Source of the DNA: Owenia fusiformis
Lineage: Eukaryota > Annelida > Polychaeta > Sabellida > Oweniidae
Assembly: GCA_903813345.2 (NCBI GenBank)
Contig: CAIIXF020000006.1
Location: forward strand, 7,368,989-7,432,988
Reading direction: 5' to 3'
DNA: 64,000 bases
A program made the position numbers and the translations under genes. Numbering within the stretch: position 1 is the first letter of the stretch; the number at the start of each line of letters is the position of its first letter. Of the stretch, positions 45,873 through 58,548 are shown one piece after another. Below the pieces are notes generated by a model. That model had not been told where the DNA came from, did not search any database, and saw nothing but the letters and a program-made list of their open reading frames with translations.

Positions 45873-46060
45873 CGTCCGTCCGTCCGTCCGGAAGATAACT
45901 CAAATATTAGTTGACGGATTTTCTTCAAGATGGCCGCCGCTTTAAAAATGACGGGACTTTTTCGCAAAAATCATAAATTTATTATTCTAAACCAAAGTAA
46001 TTAATAATATTGTTTGAAATTTTGGTAGTATATTCGCAACATCTATCTATATCAAATATA
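45757..46060 (+). repeat. dispersed repeat head with (TCTG)n/(TCCG)n microsatellite
   Basis: AGCTCACATGGTGAGCTTTT is followed at 45786-45866 by about 20 copies of TGTC and then TCCG units to 45890. A GGATTTTCTTCAAGATGGCC-type block follows. The arrangement is that of a common invertebrate interspersed repeat whose microsatellite expands. Reading frames through it (QTDR or SVCL repeats) are artefacts. Confidence 0.8.
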
Positions 46061-46900
46061 TTCCGTGTTTTTCATCCTGACCTCCAGGGGCCGTGTATGG
46101 GGGGTCAGGAAAACAGAAATTTTCGCTAATTTTTAGATCTTTCTGAAGTATAGCTTTATTATACTCAAATGAAAGGCAATTAAAAGTAGATTGCAAATAT
46201 TGTATCTTTTTTCTGATTCGAGCCTCGTAAAATTCAAAATGGCCGTCTAATGTACGATTTCGCAATAATTTTTCGATCCCTTCAAAGTATGGCTATATTA
46301 TACTCAAATTGAAGGAATTTTGGAGTAGATCACAATTATGGTATTATTTTTCAGATTTGTACCTCAGGAAATTCAAAATGGCTGCTTTGCAAGAATTTGC
46401 AATTCTAAAATCTAAATTTTTCAATTTTAACCAAAGTAATGAGTATAATTGATTGGAATTCGGTAATTTATATTTTGTTCGTTGGGATTTGCTACTCCGC
46501 GGAGTTGCCGTTATCTAGTTGAAAATGCAACATTCAGACAGCATAAAACTCGAGATATGAGGAACTATATATTACTGCTGAAAGCGAAAATGGTAAAAAA
46601 ATGCCAAGTTTTGTCCTTAAATGTCTCATTTCTAGCCACTTGTATACCGATATAGGTTCTGAAATATCTTAAAAACATTAAATAACACCTAATATTGACA
46701 TAGAATAGCTACAACTTTGTTAAAGTTTATAATTTCAAGTTATTTTATTTTTTCATATTTTTCGGTAATTTTCCATAATAAATGGGGTAGGGGAGATCTG
46801 AAAGCTCTAATACCACCCCGGGTGATCAATATCCTGTGTTCCGAATTTCGCTCCAGCAAGTCAGTGACCCGAGTTGTGTTTTTACTGAATCCCGATAAAT

Positions 46901-46968
46901 ATGGCGTCTCGTTCGCCACTGGACGAGCCAGGTGACGAAAATGTGTCAAACAAATCAGATAGCATAAG
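46901..46968 (+). CDS. candidate first coding exon of an unidentified gene
   Basis: ATG at 46901 opens MASRSPLDEPGDENVSNKSD, then SI, and reaches the consensus splice donor AAG|GTAAGA at 46968/46969 in phase 2. An in-frame TGA at 46886-46888 supports the start. The preceding 60 bases are richer in CpG than the surroundings. A second strong donor (CT|GTAAGT) at 47142 follows AATTCGAAAAGCTCGCAG, hinting at another small exon there. No protein family is recognised. With only 22 codons the evidence is suggestive. Confidence 0.35.
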
Positions 46969-47462
46969 GTAAGAATGAATATAGAGTAATGCATTCGGTG
47001 CTGGAATATGTTTTCAACATGTTCCTAAACGATTATCCATATGTGTAGGCTATTAATGCAAATCGAAGCATGAAACCAACATGACCCAATTCGAAAAGCT
47101 CGCAGAAAACGATATCAGCGAGTCGTTCTTTGCCTTCTGTAAGTAATGATGGATTCTCTGAGCATTGTATAACTGTAAAGTATACCTTATTAGTATGTCT
47201 CAACTTGTGCTATGTTTGAATCCAAGCTATTATCTTTCATAAACGTCATAGAAGTCGTTGAAAGATATATTCCATTCTACCGAATAGGAATAGTCATTGT
47301 CCCGAAGCTACAGAATACGATTATATATATTTTGTATACTTTTGAGAATCCATTCATGAATACATCAAGCTAATTTGGTGCTACCTTTCTTGTTATTATT
47401 TTACAAATTTAAGATCGAATTTCCCTGTATATTGATTTCCACATTGGCATTGAACTGCAAAT

Positions 47463-47510
47463 ACAGGGTGTCCCAAAAAGTGTACCCACTTTATAGAAGG
47501 AATATAACTA
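47463..47510 (+). repeat. mariner-type terminal inverted repeat, solo
   Basis: TACAGGGTGTCCCAAAAAGT is the classic end of a mariner/Tc1-like element. No partner end or transposase was seen nearby. Confidence 0.55.
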
Positions 47511-47556
47511 TTCAAAAAACATTGCATTGCTGTCTGGTAAAACCACGATGACCATT

Positions 47557-47862
47557 TACAGGCCCGTATCCAGGATTCACCATTGGGGAGCGGTTTTACC
47601 AAGGGTGGAGTTTTTGCCAAGGGGGGGGGGGGGGCTTTTTGACAGTTTTCATAGCACGATCGTATGTATAGTATCAGTATCTCAATGATAATACCTCAAT
47701 TTGAGGTTTATTTGAGCCTAGCCTTCTACTATAAGTATGATCTGGCTGGCATCTGTTGTTTTGGCAAAACATCATGTGAAAAGTGCTCAGAATGGTGAAA
47801 AACTGCAAGTTTTTGAGAGAATTTCTGACCAGGCCCCCCCCCCTCCTATCTGCGGGCCTGAT
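47557..47862. repeat. ~305-bp repeat with CAGGCCCG ends and G-run
   Basis: CAGGCCCGTATCCAGG (47560) and GCGGGCCTG (47861) are inverted ends. Inside lie CCAAGGG with a 15-base G-run (47618-47633), GTGCTCAGAATGGTGAAAAACTG and a C-run. The same GTGCTCAGAATGGTG word occurs in both arms of the 50067-54968 inverted repeat. Confidence 0.6.
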
Positions 47863-47884
47863 TTAATAAATTGTGCATGGATCC

Positions 47885-47945
47885 TGCCATTATAGTCCAT
47901 GGTATGAAATCTCTAGGACGTCTAATAAAGGAGCTGGTAGCACAC
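47885..47945 (+). repeat. inverted relative of 53115-53180
   Basis: AGTCCATGGTATGAAATCTC, then TAGGACGTCTAAT and GGAGCTGGTAGCACAC, recur in reverse complement at 53120-53178. Confidence 0.8.
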
Positions 47946-47949
47946 TATA

Positions 47950-48955
47950 GCGCAGGCATATTTGACCTAACATTAGCTTACCTACATATGTCCCCTAATA
48001 ATTTTTATTATAACCGTTTAATATACTTCCGGGTTAAAGGCTAAATTATGCCTGCCATTAACAGAGGTCAAAGAATTTCCAAAAAATAAACTTCCAAACT
48101 TTTACAATTTGGAGTACACAATGCAATAGCAAATAATAAAATATGATTTTAAGTATATGATTTAGGTTTCTAAGCTAAAAGTTTGAGGTTATTTTTCTAT
48201 TCAATACCAAAAGATTATGTCATCAGTGTATCGACATTTTGTATTGTTTCTCGGGTATTAATAAGATAAATGCTACAAATGAATCACTTTTCTATTAGAA
48301 TGACAAATGCTTAAATTATGCTAGTTTTTCGCAAAATGGGTCTCAATACGTTTTAAGATATGAACTTTTATTCAGCGGTGAACATTATCAATAAAGGTGG
48401 GCCTATTGCTCTTCCTTGACTAATTGCGACTACAGCTAAAATTCTATTTCTCGTAGTTAGATATAGCTCAGTTACTTATGAAACAACCATCAAGACTTGG
48501 TCGAATTCATGAATAATTGAGAAAAATCGTTATCATTATCTTCCTAAAATTTGATTACATCCTTCGGTAAGGTCAAAGAAGAAACAACCATCAGAAAACT
48601 TGATGATAGCCACAACTAACGTCGAGGAAGAATTGTAAGGCGTTCGACTGCATATGACTCTAATTGATTATTAGACATGCCCTTGGAATATATGAACATG
48701 CAAATACCTCTGTAACATCGAATTAGATATGAATCTTACCTATTTGTTATTGTATTATGTTTTATAAAACATCAACAATAATTTGTTGTTAGACCCTTGG
48801 CGATTATATGGAAAAATTCTGGTAATAAAATGTTTTAACTGGTAAGAAAACTACCCGGAAAACTAATACGTTCCCAATCAAAAAAAATTACCTAAATATT
48901 CCATACAATTTTCCACCCCGAGTATAGGGCGTTCTGTGAATGACATGGGCCAACT
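47950..48955. other. no recognisable feature
   Basis: AT-rich, without ORF or repeat signals. Confidence 0.4.
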
Positions 48956-50066
48956 GGACAATCACTGGAAAACAATATGAGCAACCTGGGAATCACTTGG
49001 ATCTACTAGGAAACTTTTCATGCCAGCTGGTAATCACAAGAGGCACCTACAGAACCGTGTCATGCTACAAGGAAATTATTAGGTGTAGCTAGAGAATCTA
49101 CTAGATGTACTAGGATCATTTTGGTAAATTTTGTGATATGCTGGATTCAATGAGGGATCCTATATGACCTTACTCAGAGAGGAAGTGACGTAAATGACCT
49201 TAGGCATCTTAGTGAAAAACTAAGGATAACTAGTGAAACACTTGGGGCCATTAGCAAATAAATAGACTCAACAAGAGAATCGCCAGAAAACATCTCTAGG
49301 GAACCAACCAACCCTACTTGTAAACTACTAAGTGCTATTGCTAAACCACTGTGTGCAACTAGGGAACTATACTAGTGATCCATCCACTAGGGAACCCCTA
49401 ACGCACCAGTAGAACCTATAATGAAACCACTTCTAGGGAACAACTAGATACTAGGGAACTACTTTGGGCTAAAATATAACCACTTGGGGCAACTAGGGTA
49501 CCACTAGGGCTACTTTGGAAACATTGGCCTATAAGTGATCCATTAAGACCTACTAGGGAGCCATTAAGCGTATAAGTTAACTTCTAAGGGTACCTTGGGA
49601 ACCACTAAAACAGTAGAACCTGTTAGGAAACCACTAATGCCTACTTAAGACCCATAAGGGGCTATTAGGGAAAAACTAAGGGCTATTAGCAAACAACTAG
49701 GGAACTATTTGGAACAACTAGAGAACCATTAGGGTCTATTAGAACACCGCTTTGGTCCTCTAGGGAACAAAAAAGCCTACAGTGAATCAATGGGGGCTAC
49801 TAATTAACTATTTTGGGCTAAAAGAGAACCACTTTGGGCAAGTAGAGTTATAGTAATATAAGGGCTATTGGAAAACCACTTGGGGAAACTAGGGTACCAC
49901 TAGGGGCTACTTTAAAATCATTGGCCTACTAGTGATTCAATAATAACTACTAATGAACCATTAAGGGCTATTAGTTAACTACTAAGGGTAACTAGGGAAC
50001 CATAAACACACCAGTAGAACCTATTGTGAAACAACTAAGGCCCACTAAGGACTACTAGGGAAAAAC
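48956..50066 (+). repeat. 1.1-kb degenerate satellite of CTAGGGAACCA-type units
   Basis: Units of about 10-11 bases (ACTAGGGAACC, ACTAAGGGCTA, ATTAGGGAACC) repeat roughly 100 times, drifting from a poorly matching left edge (CAACTGGACAATCACTGG) to clearer copies after 49230. The array ends exactly where the 4.9-kb inverted repeat starts. Confidence 0.85.
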
Positions 50067-51168
50067 TAGTGTTTAATAAGTTATACCACCCAATGTGAGT
50101 GTGAAGTCCATTTTGATCTTATTGTTCAGTTGAAATTGTAAAAAATGTTCTCGATGTCAAAGAGTTTATGATTCTTTTACTTATTTACTATCTATTAAAA
50201 AGAAATTTTCAAATACAAAAATCATTTAAAAAATGACCCCTGCGTAATCCCAAATAAATGATAAACGGTAATGTTGTGTGATGCTCAAAAAGAGATACTA
50301 ATGTATGTCCAGGAATATCAAATCTACCGATACAATCGCTTTAAAACAGTGCTGCTTTAACAGGAGGAAGTTATTAAAATTTTGTCAATTCCTTTAATAC
50401 TATGAAATCGAAGTTTTATCGATCTCGAATGAATTTTGTCAAACACCTTGGATGATACTAACTATTGTACTCCAGTTGGTACCATTCCGATGTGGACCAG
50501 TGCTAAGAAATATATGTTTATGTTTGTATCATCAGTTGTGGTTAATTGTTGATATTCATAACAATCGAGCAAGGATTTGCCAAGGGGTTCACATATTGAA
50601 AAATTCCATGGGGAACAAAATCATACGACAAGTGCTCAGAATGGTGAAAAACTGCATAAAAATCCCCCCCTGGCTACGGTCCTTATCTAGAAACTACATG
50701 TAGCAACATCTGCCATTCATTTTACGTTTGTGGAAATATGTTGCACAAACGGTAGTATTGTGTCAAATATCGCCATTAGATGAGGATGCTAATGTATTGT
50801 TTCAGAGGACCGACCGTTTAACAATTAATGAACTTCACGAGATATCTAGTTTTTAATATACACATAACTATAGACATGATACAGCACATTCCGGCCAAAC
50901 TCAACAATCGCCATTTATGGCATAATTTTCCTTTAGTCCACATTAATTAGACTAACAGAAATAGATCAATCGCACATTATGTCTTTAGGATTTTTTCTCC
51001 CATCATTATATAACATACATATTTTCTAGAAAGTTCAACTCTGACTTTTTTCAAAATCACTTGTACTGCACCCTTCAAAATATTTACCGACGAAATGGAT
51101 CCGTTTCGGTAACAAAACAGTGCCCTCCCAAGGAGCGACATATCACTCATAAGTTGAATACAATCAAT

Positions 51169-51837
51169 TGCTGGAATTACACATGGCGTTTTACAAAAGC
51201 TTCTTCGGTTTTAACCAGGTTTAAGAATTAGGTGTAATCACGATTGCGGTTTTACAAAAGCGCTTTTCTAAAACTCCAAGAACCCTTGTCACTAGTAAAC
51301 GGCATAAGTCGTTAGGCGCTTTAAGTGTGCAGTGTAATACCGATCGGTTTTTGTAAGACGCCTTACCCGGGTTTTTACTAGTTTTTATCATTTGCCCTAA
51401 ACGAAATAAGACCGCTATCTGGCTATATCTAAATTGAAAAATGGATGATGGTCGCCAGGTCACATCAAAATCAAGTGTTATCTCCAGAGAATATGTACAT
51501 ATTTTTCTTTTACCTTTTTATTATGTTTTCTCATAATTAATAAAAGATAAATAAAAATTGTGCAATGTCATGCATTTTTAATCACATTATGGAAGATCAG
51601 TTTTGTCTTAGATGCAAAAAGAATACATTTACAGGAGATGTACACATACATGTATGCTGGATATTATCCATAACTACATCGTTAAAAGTGCACGAAAGGC
51701 GTTTTAGAAAAAACAGGTGTAATTCCAAAATATAATTCCTGAAGACGCTTTAGAAATGTTGGTGTAATCAGAATGGCGATTTTGTAAAGCGCCTTCCACT
51801 TAAACGTTTTAGCGGATTTTGTGGTGTAATTCCAGCA
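51169..51837. mobile_element. 669-bp MITE, TGCTGGAATTACAC ends, 3-bp duplication AAT
   Basis: The ends TGCTGGAATTACAC and GTGTAATTCCAGCA are exact inverted repeats. AAT flanks both sides (51166-51168, 51838-51840). The mirrored arm at 53441-53460 retains the empty site with a single ATT, proving the boundaries and duplication. Inside, GGTGTAATYNCGATTGCGG-like words and GTAAGACGCC/GTAAAGCGCC words recur at 51230, 51338, 51715, 51763 and 51785. Confidence 0.92.
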
Positions 51838-52594
51838 AATGTCAACTAGAGTATAATATAATTCTCGATAATACCAAAAATACCCATCATTGGTATTGTT
51901 ATCACTGAAATAAATGAACTAATGTCAATGAAATGCAAAGATCATCGAGACTATTTTTTCAAAATTCAAACGTGATATAACATCAGTATCTATTTGGCAT
52001 GTAGCATTCTCGCACAATTGAATTATCTTCTGCTGCTAAAGAACATGTTCTTAGTTGTCAGATGTGAGAGAAGGATACTATATATTAGCTAATGATCATG
52101 CCTTCTGCAGTAACATCATATTGGATCAAAAAAGGTCGGCGACGAATTTCTTGCAGGAGCTCGAGTTACATTGTCATTGTTTGTGCTGGTTCATTTAATC
52201 TGCTTTTCAGTTTAGTAATAAATTGTGTGGTAACATTAAAACTTGTAAAAACGACCTGGTATACCCCATTGTTCAAAATGGCCGATGACAGCCTATGATG
52301 ATGATTCTGAAAAATATGTTTCCATATAACATTGTATGTATCAATGTCAATTTTATAGTGTTATTTAGTAAACTGATCATTGTATTTGCAAAGATTGTTA
52401 ATATGTTACAGTCTGCATTTTTGGTATGAGGTTCTTTACTTTTATGAAATGTGATATATTGTAATATATCTGGAGGAATATGACAGAACGTATAGTACGG
52501 AGTAAAATTGAATTAGAATATATTGTTTCTTGGTGAAATGCTAATTCGAGTAGTAAACCTAAATATTGTCTCTATTTATAGTAATGCAAAAAAT

Positions 52595-53125
52595 AGTAAA
52601 TTGACTTTATTCCACTATACATATTATGACAACCAGATTGTATTTACTAATTTACTAAAAAGAAATTAATTTTTTTCTGCACATTGTTACCCCAAAACAC
52701 ATTTTGACACCTATTTTTTCTTGTTAAATCTCAGTATCAATTAAGAAACCATTTACCTTTCAATTAGTTAACATGACTTGCCCGCTCGTCAAAAAGAGCA
52801 AAAAGAGGTCATTATGTTTTCAATGCACTGATTCTAGTCTACATTCATTTCACTATATGTCCAACCACAAGAGAAATCTCTAAAACCTTTTAAAAACTGG
52901 TTTATTTTCACTTTTTCATAGTCAACCAGACTGTATTTACTAAAATGTTTTTTTTCTGCAGAAAACACACTTTATACCCAAAAACACATTTTGACACCGA
53001 TTCCGTCTTGTTAAATCTCAGTATCAATTAAGGAACCCTTTTCCTTTCAATTAGTAAACGTAACTGGCCTGCTCGTCAAAATATAAGATGTCATTATATT
53101 TTCAGCCCCCTAATTCTAGTCTAAT
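52595..53125 (+). repeat. tandem duplication, ~305-bp offset
   Basis: The pair CACATTTTGACACC...TTGTTAAATCTCAGTATCAA...CTTTCAATTAGT...GCTCGTCAAAA (52698-52790) is repeated at 52985-53078. Flanking CAGANTGTATTTACTAA and AATTCTAGTCTA words extend the unit. It lies in the spacer of the 4.9-kb inverted repeat. Confidence 0.8.
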
Positions 53126-54968
53126 CGTGTGCTACCAGCTCCTTAATTAGACGTCCTAGAGATTTCATACCATGGACTACAAGTTGTAATTTACGATATC
53201 GTGTCTGGTGTACATGTGTGGACTTGAGTAATCATTTTTCTTCCAAGAAAGATTAATAAAATGATACAAGTGTACATTCACATCGATAGAATGAAATCCA
53301 ATCGCTCGCCTCTGCATGGCCACATGGTACAGATAACAATCATGACCTCTTAGAGTCAAATAATGTGGAACCTCGTGGGAGAAATATTCAATCATAACGA
53401 AAAATATCTGGATGCTAAGAGAGGAGTATATTATATGGTTGACATTGATTGTATTCAATTTATGAGTGATATGTCGCTCCTTGGTATGCGGGAGGGCATA
53501 TGATAGATATAGATATAATATGTATCCCCTTGAAAAACCACTAAATTAAATAGACTAAATTAAAAAATGTCTGATATCCCATAATTGCCAAAATAAGTAA
53601 AAGACAAATACAATTATAACGTTTGCGAACAAATACACTTTTGTTACGTAAACGGAACTTCAAAAAATGTTTAAGATCTGCACTTTTAACCCGTTCCGTT
53701 TGATAATAATAGTGAGGTATTATAGCGATGATTCTGACGTCTTCTGAACTATTTGTTCGCGAACGTGTAGATTTTCTTACACATGCATATGAAACTGACA
53801 AACGTCTGTGATAAAAATGTCGTAGAGATTCTGCCTACAACTCGTGAAATGAGGAAAAAGAAAAATCGTACCTCAAGGTTCCGACATTTTGTTACCGAAA
53901 CGGATCCGTTTCGTCGGTAACTATTTTAAAGGGTGCAGTACCAGTGATTTTGAAATAAGAGTTTAACTTTTAGAGAATATGTATGTTATATAATGATGGG
54001 AGAAAAAATCCTAATACACAATGTCGGGCGATTGATCTATTTCTGTTAGTCTAATTAATGTGGACTAAAGGAAAATTATGCCATAAATGGCGATTGTTGA
54101 GGTTGGCCAGAATGTGCTGTATCATGTCTATAGTTATGTGTATATTAAAAATTAGATATCTCGTGATGTTCATTAATTAAACGGTCGGTCCTCTGAAACA
54201 ATGCATTAGCATCCTCATCTAATGGCGATATTTGACTAAGTAATACGTTTTTGCAACACATTTACACAAACGTAAATGAATGGCAGATGTTGCTACATGT
54301 ATTCTCTAGATCAGGACCGTAGCCGGAGGGGGGGGGGGGGGTTAATGCAGTTTTTCACCATTCTGAGCACTTGTCGTGTGATTTTGGTCATTTTTGGGCC
54401 AAAGTTATCACCCCCTGGAATTTTCAAAATGTGAACCCCCTTGGCAAATCCTGGCTGGATTTTTATGAATATCAACAATAAACCACAACTGATGATATAA
54501 ACATGAACATACATATATTTCTTAGCACTGGTCCACATCGGGATGGTACCAACTGGAGTACAATAGTTAGTATCATCCAAGGTGTTTGACAAAATTCATT
54601 CGAGATCGATAAAACTTCGATTTCATAGTATTAAAGGAATTGACAAAATTTTAATAACTTCCTCCTGTTAAAGCAGCAATGTTTGAATTCGAAAGAGATT
54701 GTATTGGTAGATTTAATATTCCTGGACATACATTAGTATCTCTTGTTGAGCATCACACAACATTACCGTTTATCTTTTATTTGGGATTACACAATGTCAT
54801 TTTTAAATGATTTTTTTTGGTATTTGGAATTTCTTTTTAATAGATAGTAAATAATTAAAAGTATTATAAACTCTTTGACTTCGAGAACATTTTTTACAAT
54901 TTCAACTGAACAATAAGATCAAAATGGACTTCACACTCACAGTGGGTGGTATAACTTATTAAACACTG

Positions 54969-55918
54969 TTTAATTTTTTAAAATTTATTGTTCCAGGCTA
55001 ACGATTAACATTAGTCTATATTAGTGATAATTACAGCATTGACTATTTCTAAATTTGTTGAGTAACATACAACATAACAGATTTTTTATTAATTTGAGAT
55101 TTCAGCAGGGGTTTAATTTACAAAATCATCAATGATTACAAAATGTGATAATATGATAGATAATGTAGAGAACATTGTTAAGAAAACCCTTGACCTGACC
55201 TTGGAAAGTAGGTGAAGCTTTGCAAAGTTCGCATCTTTTATTTTTATTTTTTCTTCGGCTTCATTGACTCAACAAGGGCATATCATCATGTATCAATATA
55301 TGATGATATCCCTATGTTAAGTCTATGATTTCAAAAATTCGAAATATTGTGAATTTATACCAAATTTATGATAACACGTGACAGATCCCTTTATCAATGC
55401 TTTAAGTGTTAAAGACAATAGAATAAAACTCAGAATTGTTACTTTTCAATTGTTTGGGGAGGGGTACTCTTGCCAATTATACCATGACTCAAAAAATCAC
55501 AAGATAATTAATCAGAATAGGCGTGGCAAAAATGTGGAACACCAATGATAAAGGTAAAATTAAAAAACATGAATTTCACATTAAATAAATACTAAATATA
55601 GTATTCTCTTACTTTTCAAATCCTGAAGAACAACATAGATATGCAATGAATGTGAAATAAATGTGTTAATTATTTAAAAAAAATTGAAACAAAAAATATA
55701 GACGGACAGGGGGTATCATTTTCAATTTAACAAATAAAATAATATATCATGTTAATGACCTTTCAAACAAACATTAGTAGATCAGTTGTAAACTTCAAAA
55801 AATATTAAGATTTAATATTTTTAATCTTTATGAGCCCTTGCTAGAGCTTTCATTAATAAGTAGGGAAGTCGACACGTGCTCAACAGGTGAAAACGTATGT
55901 AGGAATATGTGTTTAAAC
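54969..55918. other. no recognisable feature
   Basis: Very AT-rich; no ORF or repeat signal. Confidence 0.4.
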
Positions 55919-55929
55919 GGTAACTGGAC

Positions 55930-56395
55930 AATTCGGACCCAGGACAACTCGGACCCAAGACATCTCGGACCCAAGACAATTCGGACCACTTTTTAAAATT
56001 ATGATTTTTATCATTATGTGTGGCTTTATTTTTTCATTGATGAAAATTAATACATATATTATATATTGTGACTTCATATTTTGTATTGATTTGATGAAAA
56101 TGTTTTAATTTGACTTATTTGATGAAAATTAAGTAGAAGATATTGAAACTAAAAACCCAAGACAACTCGGACATCTTTCTGAACTTATACTTTTGGTTGT
56201 CGTAATTGGGGATTATTTGTTTAATGTTTGGCATGACATATTGTGAGTTTATATATTGTTTTTATTTGATGAAGATCTTTCAATTGGTAACCTTTCAATT
56301 AACTTATTTGATGAATGTTATGAAGTATGACCAGTAAGAGAATATTGGAGCTGAAGACCCAAGACAACTCGGGCCACTTTTTGAAATTATAGTTA
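55930..56395 (+). repeat. CCCAAGACAACTCGGAC repeats, short and ~200-bp periods
   Basis: Four adjoining units of the form GGACCCAAGACAATTC (55937-55990) are followed by two longer units of about 195 bp, each opening CCCAAGACAACTCGG (56156, 56361) with shared TTATTTGATGAA words between. Confidence 0.8.
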
Positions 56396-57970
56396 ATTTG
56401 ATTTAAAACAATTTCATCGAATTAACACAATATATGAATTCAAAAAATATAATATATGTCATAAAAAACATTAAACAAAAAAATTTGAACCCTATACAAT
56501 GATAAAAAACATCATTTCAAAATACATACTACGCGATTTCGGTCTTTTAACAATAAACAGAATCAAACTTTCGGCCATATACCTATTGCGCCATAAATCA
56601 TAGAATCTCGGTCTTTATTCCTTAAATAAACATAATTTTTTGAATACCTTTTGTTAAATCAACCAACTTTCCCTTTGTATAACTATAATATTGAGAGGTC
56701 TAAGAAAGTGTTTTTTGCTCTTTTGTTCCAGCAAGGTTCGGAAATATATTTTATTTCATTCTCAAAAATTGGTAGAAAGGAAAAAAACAATTGCACTAGA
56801 ATAAAAAACAATAATGGAAATTCTTGAAATTCTCATCCAACTTCACATCCAGATCCAGACTGTTGCCGCCATTTTGTTACGGACACTGATATCACGATAT
56901 GGGTTCTCCACCGAGATTGGTATTATCAGAATGACGTTACTTGGGTTTTACCTATTGCAAGGTTGGCTATATAACAACGTTTAAAGCTCATATGACACCC
57001 CTTTCATCACGTCCACACCTTTCATTATATCACCGCATACACCTAATGATTAACACCTGAGGCAAGAGAGACGAACGTGGAAAGTGTCACTTTCAATATT
57101 CTTATATCACAGAGTCAATCTCCAGGTGAACTTAAGGTAAGATTAGTTAACCACTCATTTTTTTAAAATTAAACCTCTTAAATATAATAAGTCATTATAT
57201 ATAATCTATAAATTATCAGTTTTTCCCTCATCCTAGAAAATAATATACATTGGAGACACACATAGTGGGAAATGATATTAACAAGCGCTCCTATTACTTT
57301 ATTTCCTATGCTTCATCTTTCTCTTTGCCTAGACTGTTATTTACCACCCCCTCCTCGCGTTCTATAATGTGGCTAGAACTGTGTTCTATGGTGTCGCTTT
57401 GGCTGAATAGTATATGTAATTCAGGCAAAGTTTAATCTAAATGGCATATGTTTGTTACATGTCATGAAAGCATCGAGCGTTCTCTGAACGCTGTCTGCTA
57501 GCAGGGTGTTCAAACACTATTAAGTTTCACCGCAATTCTTGAAGTATGCTCCAGAGGCAACAGATTCTATATAACGTTTTTATCGTGTGATCCTCTGTAT
57601 TGGTAGTGAGAATGTCCCCTCCATATCAATATTTTCTGTATTGCGACGTAGATGATCAATGGGGACAATCTCAGTAGCAATACAGATTGGTACAGCACAA
57701 GAACTGACCAATCAAAAGGCTTCATTTTACAGATCATACGATAAAAAGCAATAGATACTATAATTAGCTAAATATATAAAGGCGATACAATTTTTTTGCC
57801 CACTACTACAAGGACTAACTATCATACAATTCATGAGATCTGGTCACATGATCAGGGAATGGTCTGAAATAAGTAAATTAATCACTGTGGACTAGAAATT
57901 CTTATATGTTTGAACTGAACTTGTCATTTAAAACTGGTTGGGGTCTATGGGGAATCTAAGCAACCTAGAA
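56396..57970. other. mostly featureless; repeat copy at 56650-56770
   Basis: TATAACTATAATATTGAGAGGTC...TTTTGTTCCAGCAAGGTTCGG (56678-56742) matches 58177-58245 in direct orientation. The rest shows no feature. Confidence 0.5.
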
Positions 57971-57977
57971 GTCACAT

Positions 57978-58312
57978 TTTAAAAGAAAATTAAATTGTTT
58001 GAGAAAACACATCAGACACTTCTTTTGTTCTTGGTATCAAATGTTCGGAATGAAATAAAGCATCTATCATGTCTATCCGAACCCCATTGGAACAAAAAAC
58101 AAAATAGATAAAAAATTAAAGTAAACCAATTATTTCAAGAACAATATTTTTTTAAATGAACCAAACATTCCTTTGTACAATTACAATATTGAGAGACCTA
58201 AACACGTTGTGTATGTCATTTTGTTCCAATGAAGTTCGGTTAGATGTTTCATTTCATTTCGAACAAATGATAACGAGAACAAAAGAAGTGGTCTGGTGTG
58301 TTTTCTAAAATA
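57978..58312. repeat. hairpin element
   Basis: GAAAACACATCAGACACTTC...TTTTGTTCT (57981-58030) pairs with AACAAAAGAAGTGGTCTGGT...GTGTTTTC (58280-58308). Inner words GTTCGGAATGAAAT / ATTTCATTTCGAAC and CATTGGAACAAAA / TTTTGTTCCAATG also pair, so it is an almost full-length stem. Confidence 0.75.
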
Positions 58313-58548
58313 ATATAGAGAAAAGTATAAGGGTATATGTATTTTTTCAAATTAAATTGTTACCATTCAAAACATAATCATTAAATTGACGATCAATGTG
58401 TAAAATTTTCAGACGTTTTTGATGACTGGTTTGAGAGAAACATTGCGATTCTGTTCGCCATATCGATACCACTTCGTTTTATACTCTACATTTTGTATAC
58501 ACCATCCACTGATGCATGGCCTCTTGAAAATTTTCTTATTTTTAATGT

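Larger units (their letters stand above)
50067..54968. mobile_element. 4.9-kb inverted-repeat element with >1-kb arms
   Basis: Left arm 50067-~51870 and right arm ~53430-54968 are inverted copies, beginning TAGTGTTTAATAAGTTATAC and ending in the complement with CACTG. The right terminus read inward is CAGTGTTT, reminiscent of hAT ends, but no 8-bp duplication is seen. The left arm is interrupted by a 669-bp element (51169-51837) and the right arm by ~385 bp at 53502-53887. The ~80-codon frames found in both arms are mirror images of one sequence and not genes. Confidence 0.8.

Noticed and set aside
45659-45967. QTDR-repeat and SVCL-repeat ORFs
   Set aside because: Both strands of the (TCTG)n microsatellite read open in several frames; this is not a gene.
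50452-54592. 83- and 93-codon ORFs with shared RQVLRMVKNC
   Set aside because: Both come from the inverted arms of one repeat, and the shared word is part of the GTGCTCAGAATGGTG repeat block.
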